Made by a program: the position numbers and the translations under genes | Notes under the pieces: model-generated | Database searches by the model: none | Told to the model about the DNA's origin: nothing | Seen by the model: only the letters and a program-made list of their open reading frames with translations | Shown here: in pieces, positions 1-7,327 of the stretch | Layout: each line of letters opens with the position of its first letter | Numbering within the stretch: position 1 is the stretch's first letter | NCBI GenBank assembly: GCA_044432945.1 | Contig: JAWXUD010000005.1 | Span: 1-64,000, forward strand | Length of the DNA: 64,000 bases | DNA from: JAWXUD01 sp044432945 | GTDB lineage: Bacteria > Cyanobacteriota > Vampirovibrionia > Gastranaerophilales > Gastranaerophilaceae | Direction of reading: 5' to 3'

Positions 1-26
1 TATCCCTAATTAATCCACGTCATTAT

Positions 27-1058
27 TTACGGTTTAACCAAAAATTTGATAGCACGCCCAGCGATATGCTCATTCATCGCCCATTCTATATCTTCAAGCC
101 CAATTGTTTTAGTTATCAATTTAGAAACCTCAACTTCGCCACTTGCTATCAAATCCAACGATTGTTTAAAATATTTTGGGGTGTGATGAAAAACGCTCAT
201 CAACTTCACATCGCCATAATGCATTTTAGTAGTGTCTAGCGAAACTGTTGAGCCAGATTTACACCCGCCAAAAAAGTGAACAGTTCCGCCAGCTCTTACA
301 GAAGTAAACATTTTCTCCCAAATCTCTGGCAACCCTACGCATTCGATTGCGACATCTAATCCTCGTTTCTGTTCAGAAAATTCTTTAAAAATCTTTTCAG
401 GATTTGGATATTTATTCAAATCAACAATTTCATCAGCTTGAGCAAAATCCTCAGCAAGCTTTAATTTTAAATCGCTACGCCCTGCAACTATTACCCTAGC
501 ACCTTTAAGCTTTGCCAATCTTGCAAACATCAAACCAATTGGTCCAATGCCAATAATTCCAACACTTTGTCCAGTTTTTATTTCGCTTCGCTCAATCCCA
601 TGAACAACGTTCGCTAAAGGTTCACAAAAAGCAGCGTCATCAAAACTTACATGCTCAGGTAAAACAAGCGTATTTTTCTTGACGATTATTGCAGGAACAG
701 TTATATATTGAGCGTAAGCACCGTTTAATAAATTTAAGTTTTCACATAGATTATATTCTTCCTTTTTGCAGAAAAAGCAGTCCCCACACGGTGCAGAATT
801 CGCAACAACAACCCTATCGCCAACTTTTAGATTATCAACACCATTTCCTAGCTTTTCAACAATTCCAGAAAATTCGTGTCCAAAACCAGATGGCACGCTT
901 TTTATCAAAACGGGGTGACCTCGTCTATAAGTTTTTACATCAGTTCCACATGTCAAGGCTGAAACTATTTTTACAACAATCTCGCCAGCTTCAGGAGGTT
1001 TGACCATGACTTTTTCATATCTTATATCCATTGGTCCATAATATTGAATTGATTGCAT
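27..1058 (-). CDS. Zinc-dependent medium-chain alcohol/polyol dehydrogenase
   Basis: A 343-residue member of the medium-chain dehydrogenase/reductase family (sorbitol/threonine dehydrogenase type), which oxidises a secondary alcohol with NAD(P). The catalytic zinc ligands are visible as C37 in CGTD and H61-E62 in GHE. The structural zinc site is C91, C94, C97 and C105. A Rossmann nucleotide-binding motif GIGPIG lies near residue 170. The ATG is preceded by AAAAGGGAAA. It starts only 12 bases after the stop of the paralogous dehydrogenase upstream, so the two are probably co-transcribed. The substrate cannot be told from sequence; polyol, threonine or an amino-cyclitol-like alcohol are all possible. 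Confidence 0.85.
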   Translation of the reverse strand: MQSIQYYGPMDIRYEKVMVKPPEAGEIVVKIVSALTCGTDVKTYRRGHPVLIKSVPSGFGHEFSGIVEKLGNGVDNLKVGDRVVVANSAPCGDCFFCKKEEYNLCENLNLLNGAYAQYITVPAIIVKKNTLVLPEHVSFDDAAFCEPLANVVHGIERSEIKTGQSVGIIGIGPIGLMFARLAKLKGARVIVAGRSDLKLKLAEDFAQADEIVDLNKYPNPEKIFKEFSEQKRGLDVAIECVGLPEIWEKMFTSVRAGGTVHFFGGCKSGSTVSLDTTKMHYGDVKLMSVFHHTPKYFKQSLDLIASGEVEVSKLITKTIGLEDIEWAMNEHIAGRAIKFLVKP

Positions 1059-1070
1059 ATATTTTCCCTT

Positions 1071-2045
1071 TTAATTATTAATTTTTATATAAGCTTTTAG
1101 AATTTTGTTAGAAATAGTATCTCCAAAAGCTTCATTTATTTTTTCTAATTCGTAAACGCTTGATAATTTATCAACCTTAACTTGATTAGTTTTCAAAAGC
1201 TCTAACGCATCTTTCAAATCAATTGGAGCTGGTGAATAACTTCCTAATACCGTTAATTCTCTATAATAAATTTCATTATTATGGTATCCTAAATTGTTTG
1301 GAGTGCTAGAAAAAACAAGAATTTTACCACCACTTCTGACAAATTTCAAAGCAGTTTCAATAGCTTTATCAGAACCAGATGTCATAAATATTCCATCAGC
1401 AATGAAATTATCAGGAATTTTTTCATAAGCTTCAATCCCTAGTGATTTCAACAATTCCACTCGCTCTTTAATCAAATCGCAACCAACAACTTTTATTTTA
1501 AAAGCATTCAATGCTTGAGCCATTAAAATACCAATAGAGCCAAGTCCGACAACTAATGCGGTCGCTTCTTTTTTCAAATTAGTTCGTTTAATCGCACGAA
1601 CACAACACCCTAATGGCTCATAAAAAGACGCTTCTATTTCTGTTAAATTATTTGGCATTAAATATGCAACATTTTGTAAATGTTCTTCCGATAAATAGAT
1701 TAGTTCTGAAAACCCTCCAGGGATTATATTTGTTGATTTAAAATGTTCACACATAGAAACATTGCCATTGTTGCAATAAACACAATCTCCACAAGGTATA
1801 TGGTGTGAGGTTACGATTTTGTCGCCAGCTTTAAATTGGGTTTGAGAGTTTATTTCCATAATCTCTACTACGACTTCATGTCCTAAAACAGCACCGTCAC
1901 CAACAAGTTTATGGTTGAATTTTACGATGTCAGAGCCACACAAGCCACACCCTAACACTTTTGCAATAGCACCTTGAGCTTGAAGAGTAATGTCTGGAAG
2001 ATTTTTTATAACAATTTGATTGTTTTCAATGACTGCTGTTTTCAT
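1071..2045 (-). CDS. Zinc-dependent medium-chain alcohol dehydrogenase, paralogue
   Basis: A second medium-chain zinc dehydrogenase of 324 residues. It shows catalytic C36 (CGSD), H56-E57 (GHE), structural cysteines C85, C88, C91 and C99, and a Rossmann motif VGLGSIG. The frame is open 24 codons further upstream, but the start at MKTAVIE is chosen because AAAAGGTGATT lies just before it. It leads a two-gene operon with the dehydrogenase to its left and is divergent from the GNAT-like gene. Two adjacent dehydrogenases suggest successive steps, or different alcohols, in one pathway; the pathway is not visible in the window. Confidence 0.83.
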   Translation of the reverse strand: MKTAVIENNQIVIKNLPDITLQAQGAIAKVLGCGLCGSDIVKFNHKLVGDGAVLGHEVVVEIMEINSQTQFKAGDKIVTSHHIPCGDCVYCNNGNVSMCEHFKSTNIIPGGFSELIYLSEEHLQNVAYLMPNNLTEIEASFYEPLGCCVRAIKRTNLKKEATALVVGLGSIGILMAQALNAFKIKVVGCDLIKERVELLKSLGIEAYEKIPDNFIADGIFMTSGSDKAIETALKFVRSGGKILVFSSTPNNLGYHNNEIYYRELTVLGSYSPAPIDLKDALELLKTNQVKVDKLSSVYELEKINEAFGDTISNKILKAYIKINN

Positions 2046-2075
2046 AATCACCTTTTGTAAAATATTAACACAAAC

Positions 2076-2104
2076 TTGCCTATTGAGAAAAAAAATTATA
2101 TAAT
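2076..2104 (+). promoter_or_regulatory. Sigma70-type promoter placed for a leaderless mRNA
   Basis: TTGCCT (2076-2081), 17 bases, then TATAAT (2099-2104). Only six bases separate the -10 box from the ATG at 2111, so a normal transcription start (+1 about seven bases after the -10) falls on the start codon itself. No Shine-Dalgarno is present. Confidence 0.6.
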
Positions 2105-2110
2105 CAATTA

Positions 2111-3043
2111 ATGGCAAAGATTATAAAACATACTATTTTTAATAAAAATAAAATAAAAGAGTTAAAAACCAAAGTTGATGGCAATTTATGTTCTTCGCTT
2201 TCAAAAGATAAAGATGAAAGTTATTTATATATTGAAAATAATTTGGTCATAGGAATGATTTCTGTTTTGCCTATATACGGCAATCCTAGTAAATTAAGCA
2301 TTACACAATTGATATTTAATCAAAGTGATTATGAAGTCGGCAGGCAACTTGTAGAGTTTGTAATAGCAAAATTCGGTGCAATGGGTGTAACCTCTTTTCA
2401 CGTCACAGTTGAACAATCGCATGAAGAGTTAATTAATTTATTCCTAAATCAATGCCAGTTCCGTCAATGTAGTTTTGAAAATTTGTGGAAATTAGATGAT
2501 CTTAAACCTAAAACACAATATGAATTACCGTTTAGATATTTTCAGAATAATGATAGCGAAGCGGTTGCTGAATTATATAATGCTGAGTTGAAAAATTTGT
2601 TTAAACCATCGTTAGAGAGAATTGCTAATGAATACAAAGAACCTGTTTTTTCAGGATTGACTAATATTTATAAAAATCGTTATGTCTTAGAGGAAGCTTC
2701 AAAAAATAGAATTGTTGCATATGCCTCAATTACCACTAATGATAATTGTAATTTTATTATAGATTTGTCGGTCAATGATGGGTATCAATTAGATTATGAC
2801 GAAATCTTGAATTTTACAATTTCTGAAATTTCTAGAAGAAAGAAAAGTTTTTATGCTTTTTTAAAACATAGGCAATATACCAAAAACGCTGATAAATTTG
2901 AAGAATATTTACATGAAAACAAGCTTCAATGTATTCAGACGCAATGTGTTTTGGTGAAAGATTTTTACAAACCTGTAAAAGATTATAGTAACAGCCATTT
3001 GAAAGTGTTTTCTTTTGGTGAAAAAAATATAATGGCGAATTGA
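2111..3043 (+). CDS. GNAT-like acetyltransferase family protein
   Basis: A 310-residue protein that looks like a tandem GNAT-fold acyltransferase. The N-terminal half has the beta-strand pattern YLYIENNLVIGMISVLP followed by a helix region around GRQLVEFVIAKFGAMGVTSFHV. The second half repeats a similar arrangement (VAYASITTNDNCNFI). The classical Q/RxxGxG/A acetyl-CoA loop is weak, so the enzymatic call is tentative. It stands alone between the dehydrogenase operon and ilvC. There is no ribosome binding site; the promoter position suggests leaderless translation. Confidence 0.5.
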   Translation: MAKIIKHTIFNKNKIKELKTKVDGNLCSSLSKDKDESYLYIENNLVIGMISVLPIYGNPSKLSITQLIFNQSDYEVGRQLVEFVIAKFGAMGVTSFHVTVEQSHEELINLFLNQCQFRQCSFENLWKLDDLKPKTQYELPFRYFQNNDSEAVAELYNAELKNLFKPSLERIANEYKEPVFSGLTNIYKNRYVLEEASKNRIVAYASITTNDNCNFIIDLSVNDGYQLDYDEILNFTISEISRRKKSFYAFLKHRQYTKNADKFEEYLHENKLQCIQTQCVLVKDFYKPVKDYSNSHLKVFSFGEKNIMAN

Positions 3044-3070
3044 TTTTGTCATAATTATTTATGATATAAT
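3040..3070 (+). promoter_or_regulatory. Probable promoter of the ilvC operon
   Basis: TATAAT at 3065-3070, with TTGATT at 3040-3045 (19-base spacer) or TTGTCA at 3046-3051 (13-base spacer). Neither spacing is ideal, but the -10 box is perfect and lies 28 bases before the ilvC ATG. Confidence 0.4.
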
Positions 3071-3098
3071 TATGTTAGGGACAGAAAAATAGGCGTAT

Positions 3099-4124
3099 AT
3101 GAATAAATTAAAAATATATCTTGATAAAGATATTGATCAAGAATTGATTAAATCGAAAAAAATTGCAATAATAGGTTTTGGCTCACAAGGTTATGGGCAG
3201 GCAATGAACCTTAAAGAAACTGGTTGCGATGTTGTTTTAGGGCTAAGATGCGATGGGAAATCTGCAAAAAAAGCGAAAGAATATGGCTTTGAGGTCTTAG
3301 AAATTGAAGAGGCTGTAAAAGTTGCTGATATTATTCAGATTTTAATTCCTGATGAAATTCAGGCTAGTGTTTTTGAACAACAAATAAAACCTTATTTGAA
3401 ATCAGGTCAAACTTTAATGTTTTCACACGGGTTCAATATACATTATAAAAAAATCGAAGCACCAGAGTTTGTAAATGTGATTATGGTTGCCCCTAAAGGC
3501 CCTGGTCATACTGTTAGGAGTGAATACGAAAAAGGTCGAGGCGTACCGTCTTTAATCGCAATTTATCAGGATTTTTCGGGATATTCAAAAGAATTGGCAC
3601 TTTCTTATGCCTCTGCGATTGGTGCAGGACGTGCGGGAATTTTAGAAACAACTTTTAAAGAAGAAACTGAGACAGATTTGTTTGGTGAGCAGGCAGTAAT
3701 TTGTGGAGGCGTTTCTGCGTTGATTAAAGCTGGATTTGAAACTTTGGTTGAGGCTGGATATTCGCCGTATATGGCATATTTCGAGGTTTTGCATGAGATG
3801 AAATTGCTGGTTGATTTAATAAATCAAGGCGGATTGGCTGATATGCGTTATTCGATTTCAAATACTGCTGAATATGGTGATATGACTCGTGGGGTAAAAA
3901 TCATTACTGATGATACGAAGAACTCGATGAAGGCTATGTTAAAAGACATTCAAGATGGCAGTTTTGCAGATGAATTTGTTAGCGAAATGAATTCTGGTTG
4001 CGAAAATTTTAATAAATTAAGACAAGAAAACGCTCAACATTTAATTGAAACTGTTGGGGCAGAAATTCGTTCATCGTTTAGATGGAGTTCTGACAACAAA
4101 ATTATTGATAGAAAAAAGAATTAG
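3099..4124 (+). CDS. ilvC: Ketol-acid reductoisomerase (class I)
   Basis: A 341-residue class I enzyme that isomerises and reduces acetolactate or acetohydroxybutyrate in valine, leucine and isoleucine synthesis, using NADPH and magnesium. The dinucleotide motif GFGSQGYGQAMN starts at residue 26. H110 in the FSHGFNI segment is the conserved catalytic-site histidine. Metal ligands D193 and E197 lie in ETDLFGEQ. Length is typical of the short bacterial form. It heads an operon with the HD nuclease and two kinases. No other branched-chain gene is in the window, so ilvC is separated from ilvBN here. Confidence 0.96.
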   Translation: MNKLKIYLDKDIDQELIKSKKIAIIGFGSQGYGQAMNLKETGCDVVLGLRCDGKSAKKAKEYGFEVLEIEEAVKVADIIQILIPDEIQASVFEQQIKPYLKSGQTLMFSHGFNIHYKKIEAPEFVNVIMVAPKGPGHTVRSEYEKGRGVPSLIAIYQDFSGYSKELALSYASAIGAGRAGILETTFKEETETDLFGEQAVICGGVSALIKAGFETLVEAGYSPYMAYFEVLHEMKLLVDLINQGGLADMRYSISNTAEYGDMTRGVKIITDDTKNSMKAMLKDIQDGSFADEFVSEMNSGCENFNKLRQENAQHLIETVGAEIRSSFRWSSDNKIIDRKKN

Positions 4125-4154
4125 AAAAATGTGGATTCGCACAGAAGGTGGAAA

Positions 4155-4997
4155 ATGTTTAGTACAGAAATAAATTATGAAATCGTAGTGTTCTCAATAG
4201 GTGACACTAAATCTGGCACAAAAATGGGTAAGCTTCAACTAAAAAACCCTGAAGATGGCTCGTTATTAAATTGTATTTTGTGGGAAGAAACGCTTAATCG
4301 CTTTGATGCTAAGGTTTTTCGTTCAGGAAATATTATAAGAATTGTTTCAGCGACTTTTAATGAAAAATTTAATAACTGTTTGGTTTCGGCTATTGAATTG
4401 GTCAAAGAATCTATTTTAGGTTTAGATGAAGCACAAATGAACAAAGTTTATTCTGATATTTTGGCTTATGTTGATGAGATTAAAGATGAAAATTTAAAAA
4501 TGTTTTTATTAAATTATTTTAGTGAACATGAGGATAAAATCAAAACAACTCCAGCTGCTAAAGTTATGCATCACAATTATTTAGGCGGGTTGTTGGTTCA
4601 TACATCAGAGTGCTTGGAATATGCGAAAATCAATATGGATTTAGCTGATTATAAATTTAATCGTGATGATGTTTATGCTGCTTGTATATTGCATGATATT
4701 GGCAAAATTTTTGAATATAAGATTAATACAGAAACTGGTTTGATTGATTATGATGAGGATTTTAAAAAAACTTGGATAACGCATTCTCAGTATGGTTTTG
4801 CAATTTGTATGAACAATGGATTTGTAAAAGTTGCAAGAATGATTGCCGCACATCATGGTAGATCAGATTGGGGTTCAATTATAGATTTGAACGAACGTGA
4901 TATAGAACCAGAATTATATTTTATACATTTGGTGGATAATTTGTCGGCAAAATTTGGTAAAATCAATGTACAATTATTAGAAAGCAAAGGAGTTTAA
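4155..4997 (+). CDS. OB-fold/HD-domain nuclease, YhaM-like
   Basis: A 280-residue protein with an N-terminal OB-fold-like region (residues 10-85; GTKMGKLQLKNPEDGSLLNCILW) and a C-terminal HD phosphohydrolase domain. The HD residues are seen in HHNYLGGLLVHTSE and the key pair in ACILHDIGK. This order matches the YhaM family of 3'-5' exoribonucleases. A GTG 24 bases upstream is in frame, but AGAAGGTGG directly before the ATG at 4155 supports the internal start. It lies between ilvC and the thymidylate kinases, with 30- and 3-base gaps, so it is in the same operon. Confidence 0.8.
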   Translation: MFSTEINYEIVVFSIGDTKSGTKMGKLQLKNPEDGSLLNCILWEETLNRFDAKVFRSGNIIRIVSATFNEKFNNCLVSAIELVKESILGLDEAQMNKVYSDILAYVDEIKDENLKMFLLNYFSEHEDKIKTTPAAKVMHHNYLGGLLVHTSECLEYAKINMDLADYKFNRDDVYAACILHDIGKIFEYKINTETGLIDYDEDFKKTWITHSQYGFAICMNNGFVKVARMIAAHHGRSDWGSIIDLNERDIEPELYFIHLVDNLSAKFGKINVQLLESKGV

Positions 4998-5000
4998 GCC

Positions 5001-5675
5001 TTGTTTAGACTAAAAGAAGCACATAAATTACCTGGAACATTGATTTGCGTTGAAGGAATTGATGGTTCTGGAAAATCAACTCAGATAACACTTTTGCGTG
5101 ATTGGTTGAAATCAAGTGGGCAAGATGTTATTTTTACTGAATGGAATTCGTCACAGCTAATCAGTCAGACGACAAAATTAGCTAAAAAAAAGAACTTATT
5201 ATCACCTAGAACCTTTTCGCTATTACATGCAGTGGATTTTGCAGATAGAGTAAAACAGGTTATAAACCCTGCTTTAAAAGCTGGATTTATTGTATTGGCT
5301 GATAGATATGCCTATACTGCTTTTGCAAGAGATGTCGCAAGAGGTGTTGATAAAGATTGGGTTAGAAATGTTTATAATTTTGCATATAAACCTGACTTAG
5401 CCATATATTTTGATATAGACCCTAAGGTTTCTATGGAAAGAATTTGTTCTAATCGTACACCTAAGTTTTATGAAGCAGGTATGGATTTAAAATTGAGCAA
5501 TGACCCTTATGAAAGTTATATGATTTTTCAAGGTCGTGTTGTAAATGAATATAATAATATGGTTGATGAATTTGGATTGAAAAAGATAAACGCACTTGAT
5601 TCTATTCATTCAAAACAATTGGCAATAAGAGCTTTGTTAAAAGAAGTTTTGTGCCAAAAAGGAATTGAGGTTTAG
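5001..5675 (+). CDS. tmk: Thymidylate kinase, first tandem copy
   Basis: A 224-residue thymidylate kinase-family protein that phosphorylates dTMP to dTDP. The P-loop GIDGSGKST is near residue 20. The nucleoside-site motif is ADRYAYTAFARD and a LID-like segment is NRTPKFYEAG. It starts with TTG, chosen because AAAGGAG lies eight bases upstream and no ATG fits. The stop of the previous gene is three bases away. The product is paralogous to the next gene. The FYEAG/FYESG LID differs from the arginine-rich LID of E. coli Tmk, so the exact nucleotide preference is open. Confidence 0.8.
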   Translation: MFRLKEAHKLPGTLICVEGIDGSGKSTQITLLRDWLKSSGQDVIFTEWNSSQLISQTTKLAKKKNLLSPRTFSLLHAVDFADRVKQVINPALKAGFIVLADRYAYTAFARDVARGVDKDWVRNVYNFAYKPDLAIYFDIDPKVSMERICSNRTPKFYEAGMDLKLSNDPYESYMIFQGRVVNEYNNMVDEFGLKKINALDSIHSKQLAIRALLKEVLCQKGIEV

Positions 5676-5677
5676 TT

Positions 5678-6343
5678 ATGTTTGAAAAAAAACACAAATA
5701 TGAAGGTTTGTTGATTGTTATTGAAGGGACTGATGGGTCAGGAAAATCTACTCAATTAGAGCTTTTAAAACGTTCGCTTCAAGACCAATCATATGGGGTT
5801 ATGGTTTCTGAATGGAAAACTTCAAGACTTATTGCTGATGTTATTGATGATGCAAAAGATAGAAACTTATTGAATGCAACAACATATAGTTTGCTGTATG
5901 CTGCAGATTTTGCAGATAGGCTGGAAAATCATATTATACCTGCATTAAAAGCTGGATTTGTGGTGCTTTTAGATAGATATTATTATACCGCTCTAGCACG
6001 TGATGTTGTGCGTGGCCAGGATATTGAATGGGTTAAAAACCTTTATGATTATGCTCCTGAACCTGATTTGGTATTTTATTTAGATATGCCAGTTGATACA
6101 TTGTTAAAACGTATTATCGGCACTACTGGTTTGGACTTTTATGAAAGTGGACGTGATGTTGGATTTTCTACAGATTTTTATAAAAGCTTTGAGATATATC
6201 AAAACAAATGTTTAGAGCAGTATGAAAAGATGAAGTCAGAATATAACTTCAAAAGTATTGATGGTGTGAAAACTGTTGAAGAAATTCATTGTGAAATGAA
6301 AAGAGAAGTAGATAAAATATTGAACTCTGGAATTTTGTATTAA
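5678..6343 (+). CDS. Thymidylate kinase, second tandem copy
   Basis: A 221-residue paralogue of the preceding kinase, two bases downstream of it. It keeps the P-loop GTDGSGKST, the DRYYYTALARD motif and the LID-like GLDFYESG. The two proteins align from end to end, so this is a tandem gene duplication rather than a split gene. Both copies keep the catalytic P-loop and look functional. One may have drifted to another nucleoside monophosphate, or the pair may form a heterodimer. It ends the operon, followed by a 139-base gap carrying a strong promoter. Confidence 0.75.
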   Translation: MFEKKHKYEGLLIVIEGTDGSGKSTQLELLKRSLQDQSYGVMVSEWKTSRLIADVIDDAKDRNLLNATTYSLLYAADFADRLENHIIPALKAGFVVLLDRYYYTALARDVVRGQDIEWVKNLYDYAPEPDLVFYLDMPVDTLLKRIIGTTGLDFYESGRDVGFSTDFYKSFEIYQNKCLEQYEKMKSEYNFKSIDGVKTVEEIHCEMKREVDKILNSGILY

Positions 6344-6417
6344 TCTTAATATTATTTTTCACATTAAAACAAAATATTCACAAAAATAAAATTTACGTTT
6401 TGCAACAATTGCTTTAT

Positions 6418-6438
6418 TTTAACATGTTTTATGTTAAA
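6418..6438 (+). promoter_or_regulatory. Operator-like palindrome over the -35 box
   Basis: Perfect inverted repeat TTTAACAT (6418-6425) / ATGTTAAA (6431-6438) with a five-base spacer. The left arm contains the -35 hexamer of the promoter at 6419-6447. This is the usual placement for a dimeric repressor site. Confidence 0.5.
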
Positions 6439-6447
6439 TTTTATAAT
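6419..6447 (+). promoter_or_regulatory. Sigma70-type promoter
   Basis: TTAACA (6419-6424), 17 bases, TATAAT (6442-6447). It precedes the 6483 gene, leaving a leader of about 30 bases that contains AAGGAGAT. Confidence 0.65.
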
Positions 6448-6482
6448 GTTAAACAGATTAGAAGTTTTTAAGGAGATAATGA

Positions 6483-7211
6483 ATGTCTGAATACTTGAGC
6501 AAAGAAGAAGTTAAACAGTGGAGAAGTTCATTAGAAAAAATTACATTAGAAGATTTTGCAGCAAGATTAGGGAAAAAAATTGAAGAGTCAAAACCAACAA
6601 ATGATTTGGTTGATATAGTTTTAAAAGGGAAGCCAGTTGTTTCATCTAATAATGAGTGGCGTCAAACTCGTGCTGAAAGATTAAGCTCAATTGCAGAAAA
6701 TGCATACTCTTTAGAACGCAAAATTGCACCGTCAGCGTATACTATAAGCAAACTTGTTGAAGAAGAAAGAAAACAAAAAACTGATAAAGCTGAGGCTGTT
6801 AAGGCTGAAGCGACAAAAGTTGAGGTTTCCTTAATTGCTGAAACTGAAGTTGTAAAACCTGTTAAAAACACTAAAATTACTGAAAAAGTTGTTAAAACCG
6901 AAAAAACTAAAAAAACTGAAATGAAAACTGAAATTGATAAAGCTGTTGAGATTAAGGAAACAAAAAAATCTATTCCAACTTTAAGAGAAGAAGTTCAATT
7001 CGTTTTTAAAAAAGCTTTAACTGATAGAGAGCAAAAAGTTTTTGATCATTTTGCACAAAATCAAGGTCAAATTGTTTATGCAAAAGATTTAGCAATTTTA
7101 TTAGAATTACCTAGAGATTATGTTTATAAATATATAAAAAATCTTCGTGCAAAAATTGATGGCGACAAGCTTCAAAATGCCGATAAAGGTGGTTTTGTAT
7201 TATCTATGTAG
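6483..7211 (+). CDS. Winged-helix-like protein with Lys/Glu-rich linker
   Basis: A 242-residue protein I do not recognise by name. Residues 1-95 are mixed and mostly helical. Residues about 95-165 are a low-complexity Lys/Glu/Thr/Val linker. The last 65 residues (ALTDREQKVFDHF...) look like a winged-helix DNA-binding domain, with a recognition-type segment LPRDYVYKYIKNLRAKI and a final beta-wing GGFVL, as in OmpR-type regulators. There is no receiver domain. A good ribosome binding site (AAGGAGAT) precedes it. The palindrome in its own promoter makes autoregulation plausible. Alternatives are a nucleoid-associated or RNA polymerase-associated protein. Confidence 0.55.
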   Translation: MSEYLSKEEVKQWRSSLEKITLEDFAARLGKKIEESKPTNDLVDIVLKGKPVVSSNNEWRQTRAERLSSIAENAYSLERKIAPSAYTISKLVEEERKQKTDKAEAVKAEATKVEVSLIAETEVVKPVKNTKITEKVVKTEKTKKTEMKTEIDKAVEIKETKKSIPTLREEVQFVFKKALTDREQKVFDHFAQNQGQIVYAKDLAILLELPRDYVYKYIKNLRAKIDGDKLQNADKGGFVLSM

Positions 7212-7245
7212 GTATACAAAACTGAAAAATCTTAACAATATATTT

Positions 7246-7298
7246 ATTCCATAAAATTAATTTTTATTCACATTATATTTATGGAATTTTTATTTTTA
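7246..7298 (+). terminator. Stem-loop with T-rich tail, possible terminator
   Basis: Perfect 10-base arms ATTCCATAAA (7246-7255) and TTTATGGAAT (7278-7287) around a 22-base loop, followed by TTTTATTTTTA. It sits 35 bases after the stop of the 6483 gene. The AT-rich stem and long loop make it a weak terminator, so a regulatory site for the next gene is an alternative. Confidence 0.35.
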
Positions 7299-7327
7299 CA
7301 GAACTAAGAACAGGGGAAGGAACATTC

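Noticed and set aside
1..26. Another gene at the left edge
   Set aside because: A minus-strand ATG at 23 meets a stop after five codons; nothing else can be read.
5001..6343. One tmk gene split by a frameshift
   Set aside because: Each half is full length with its own P-loop and LID; they are paralogues.
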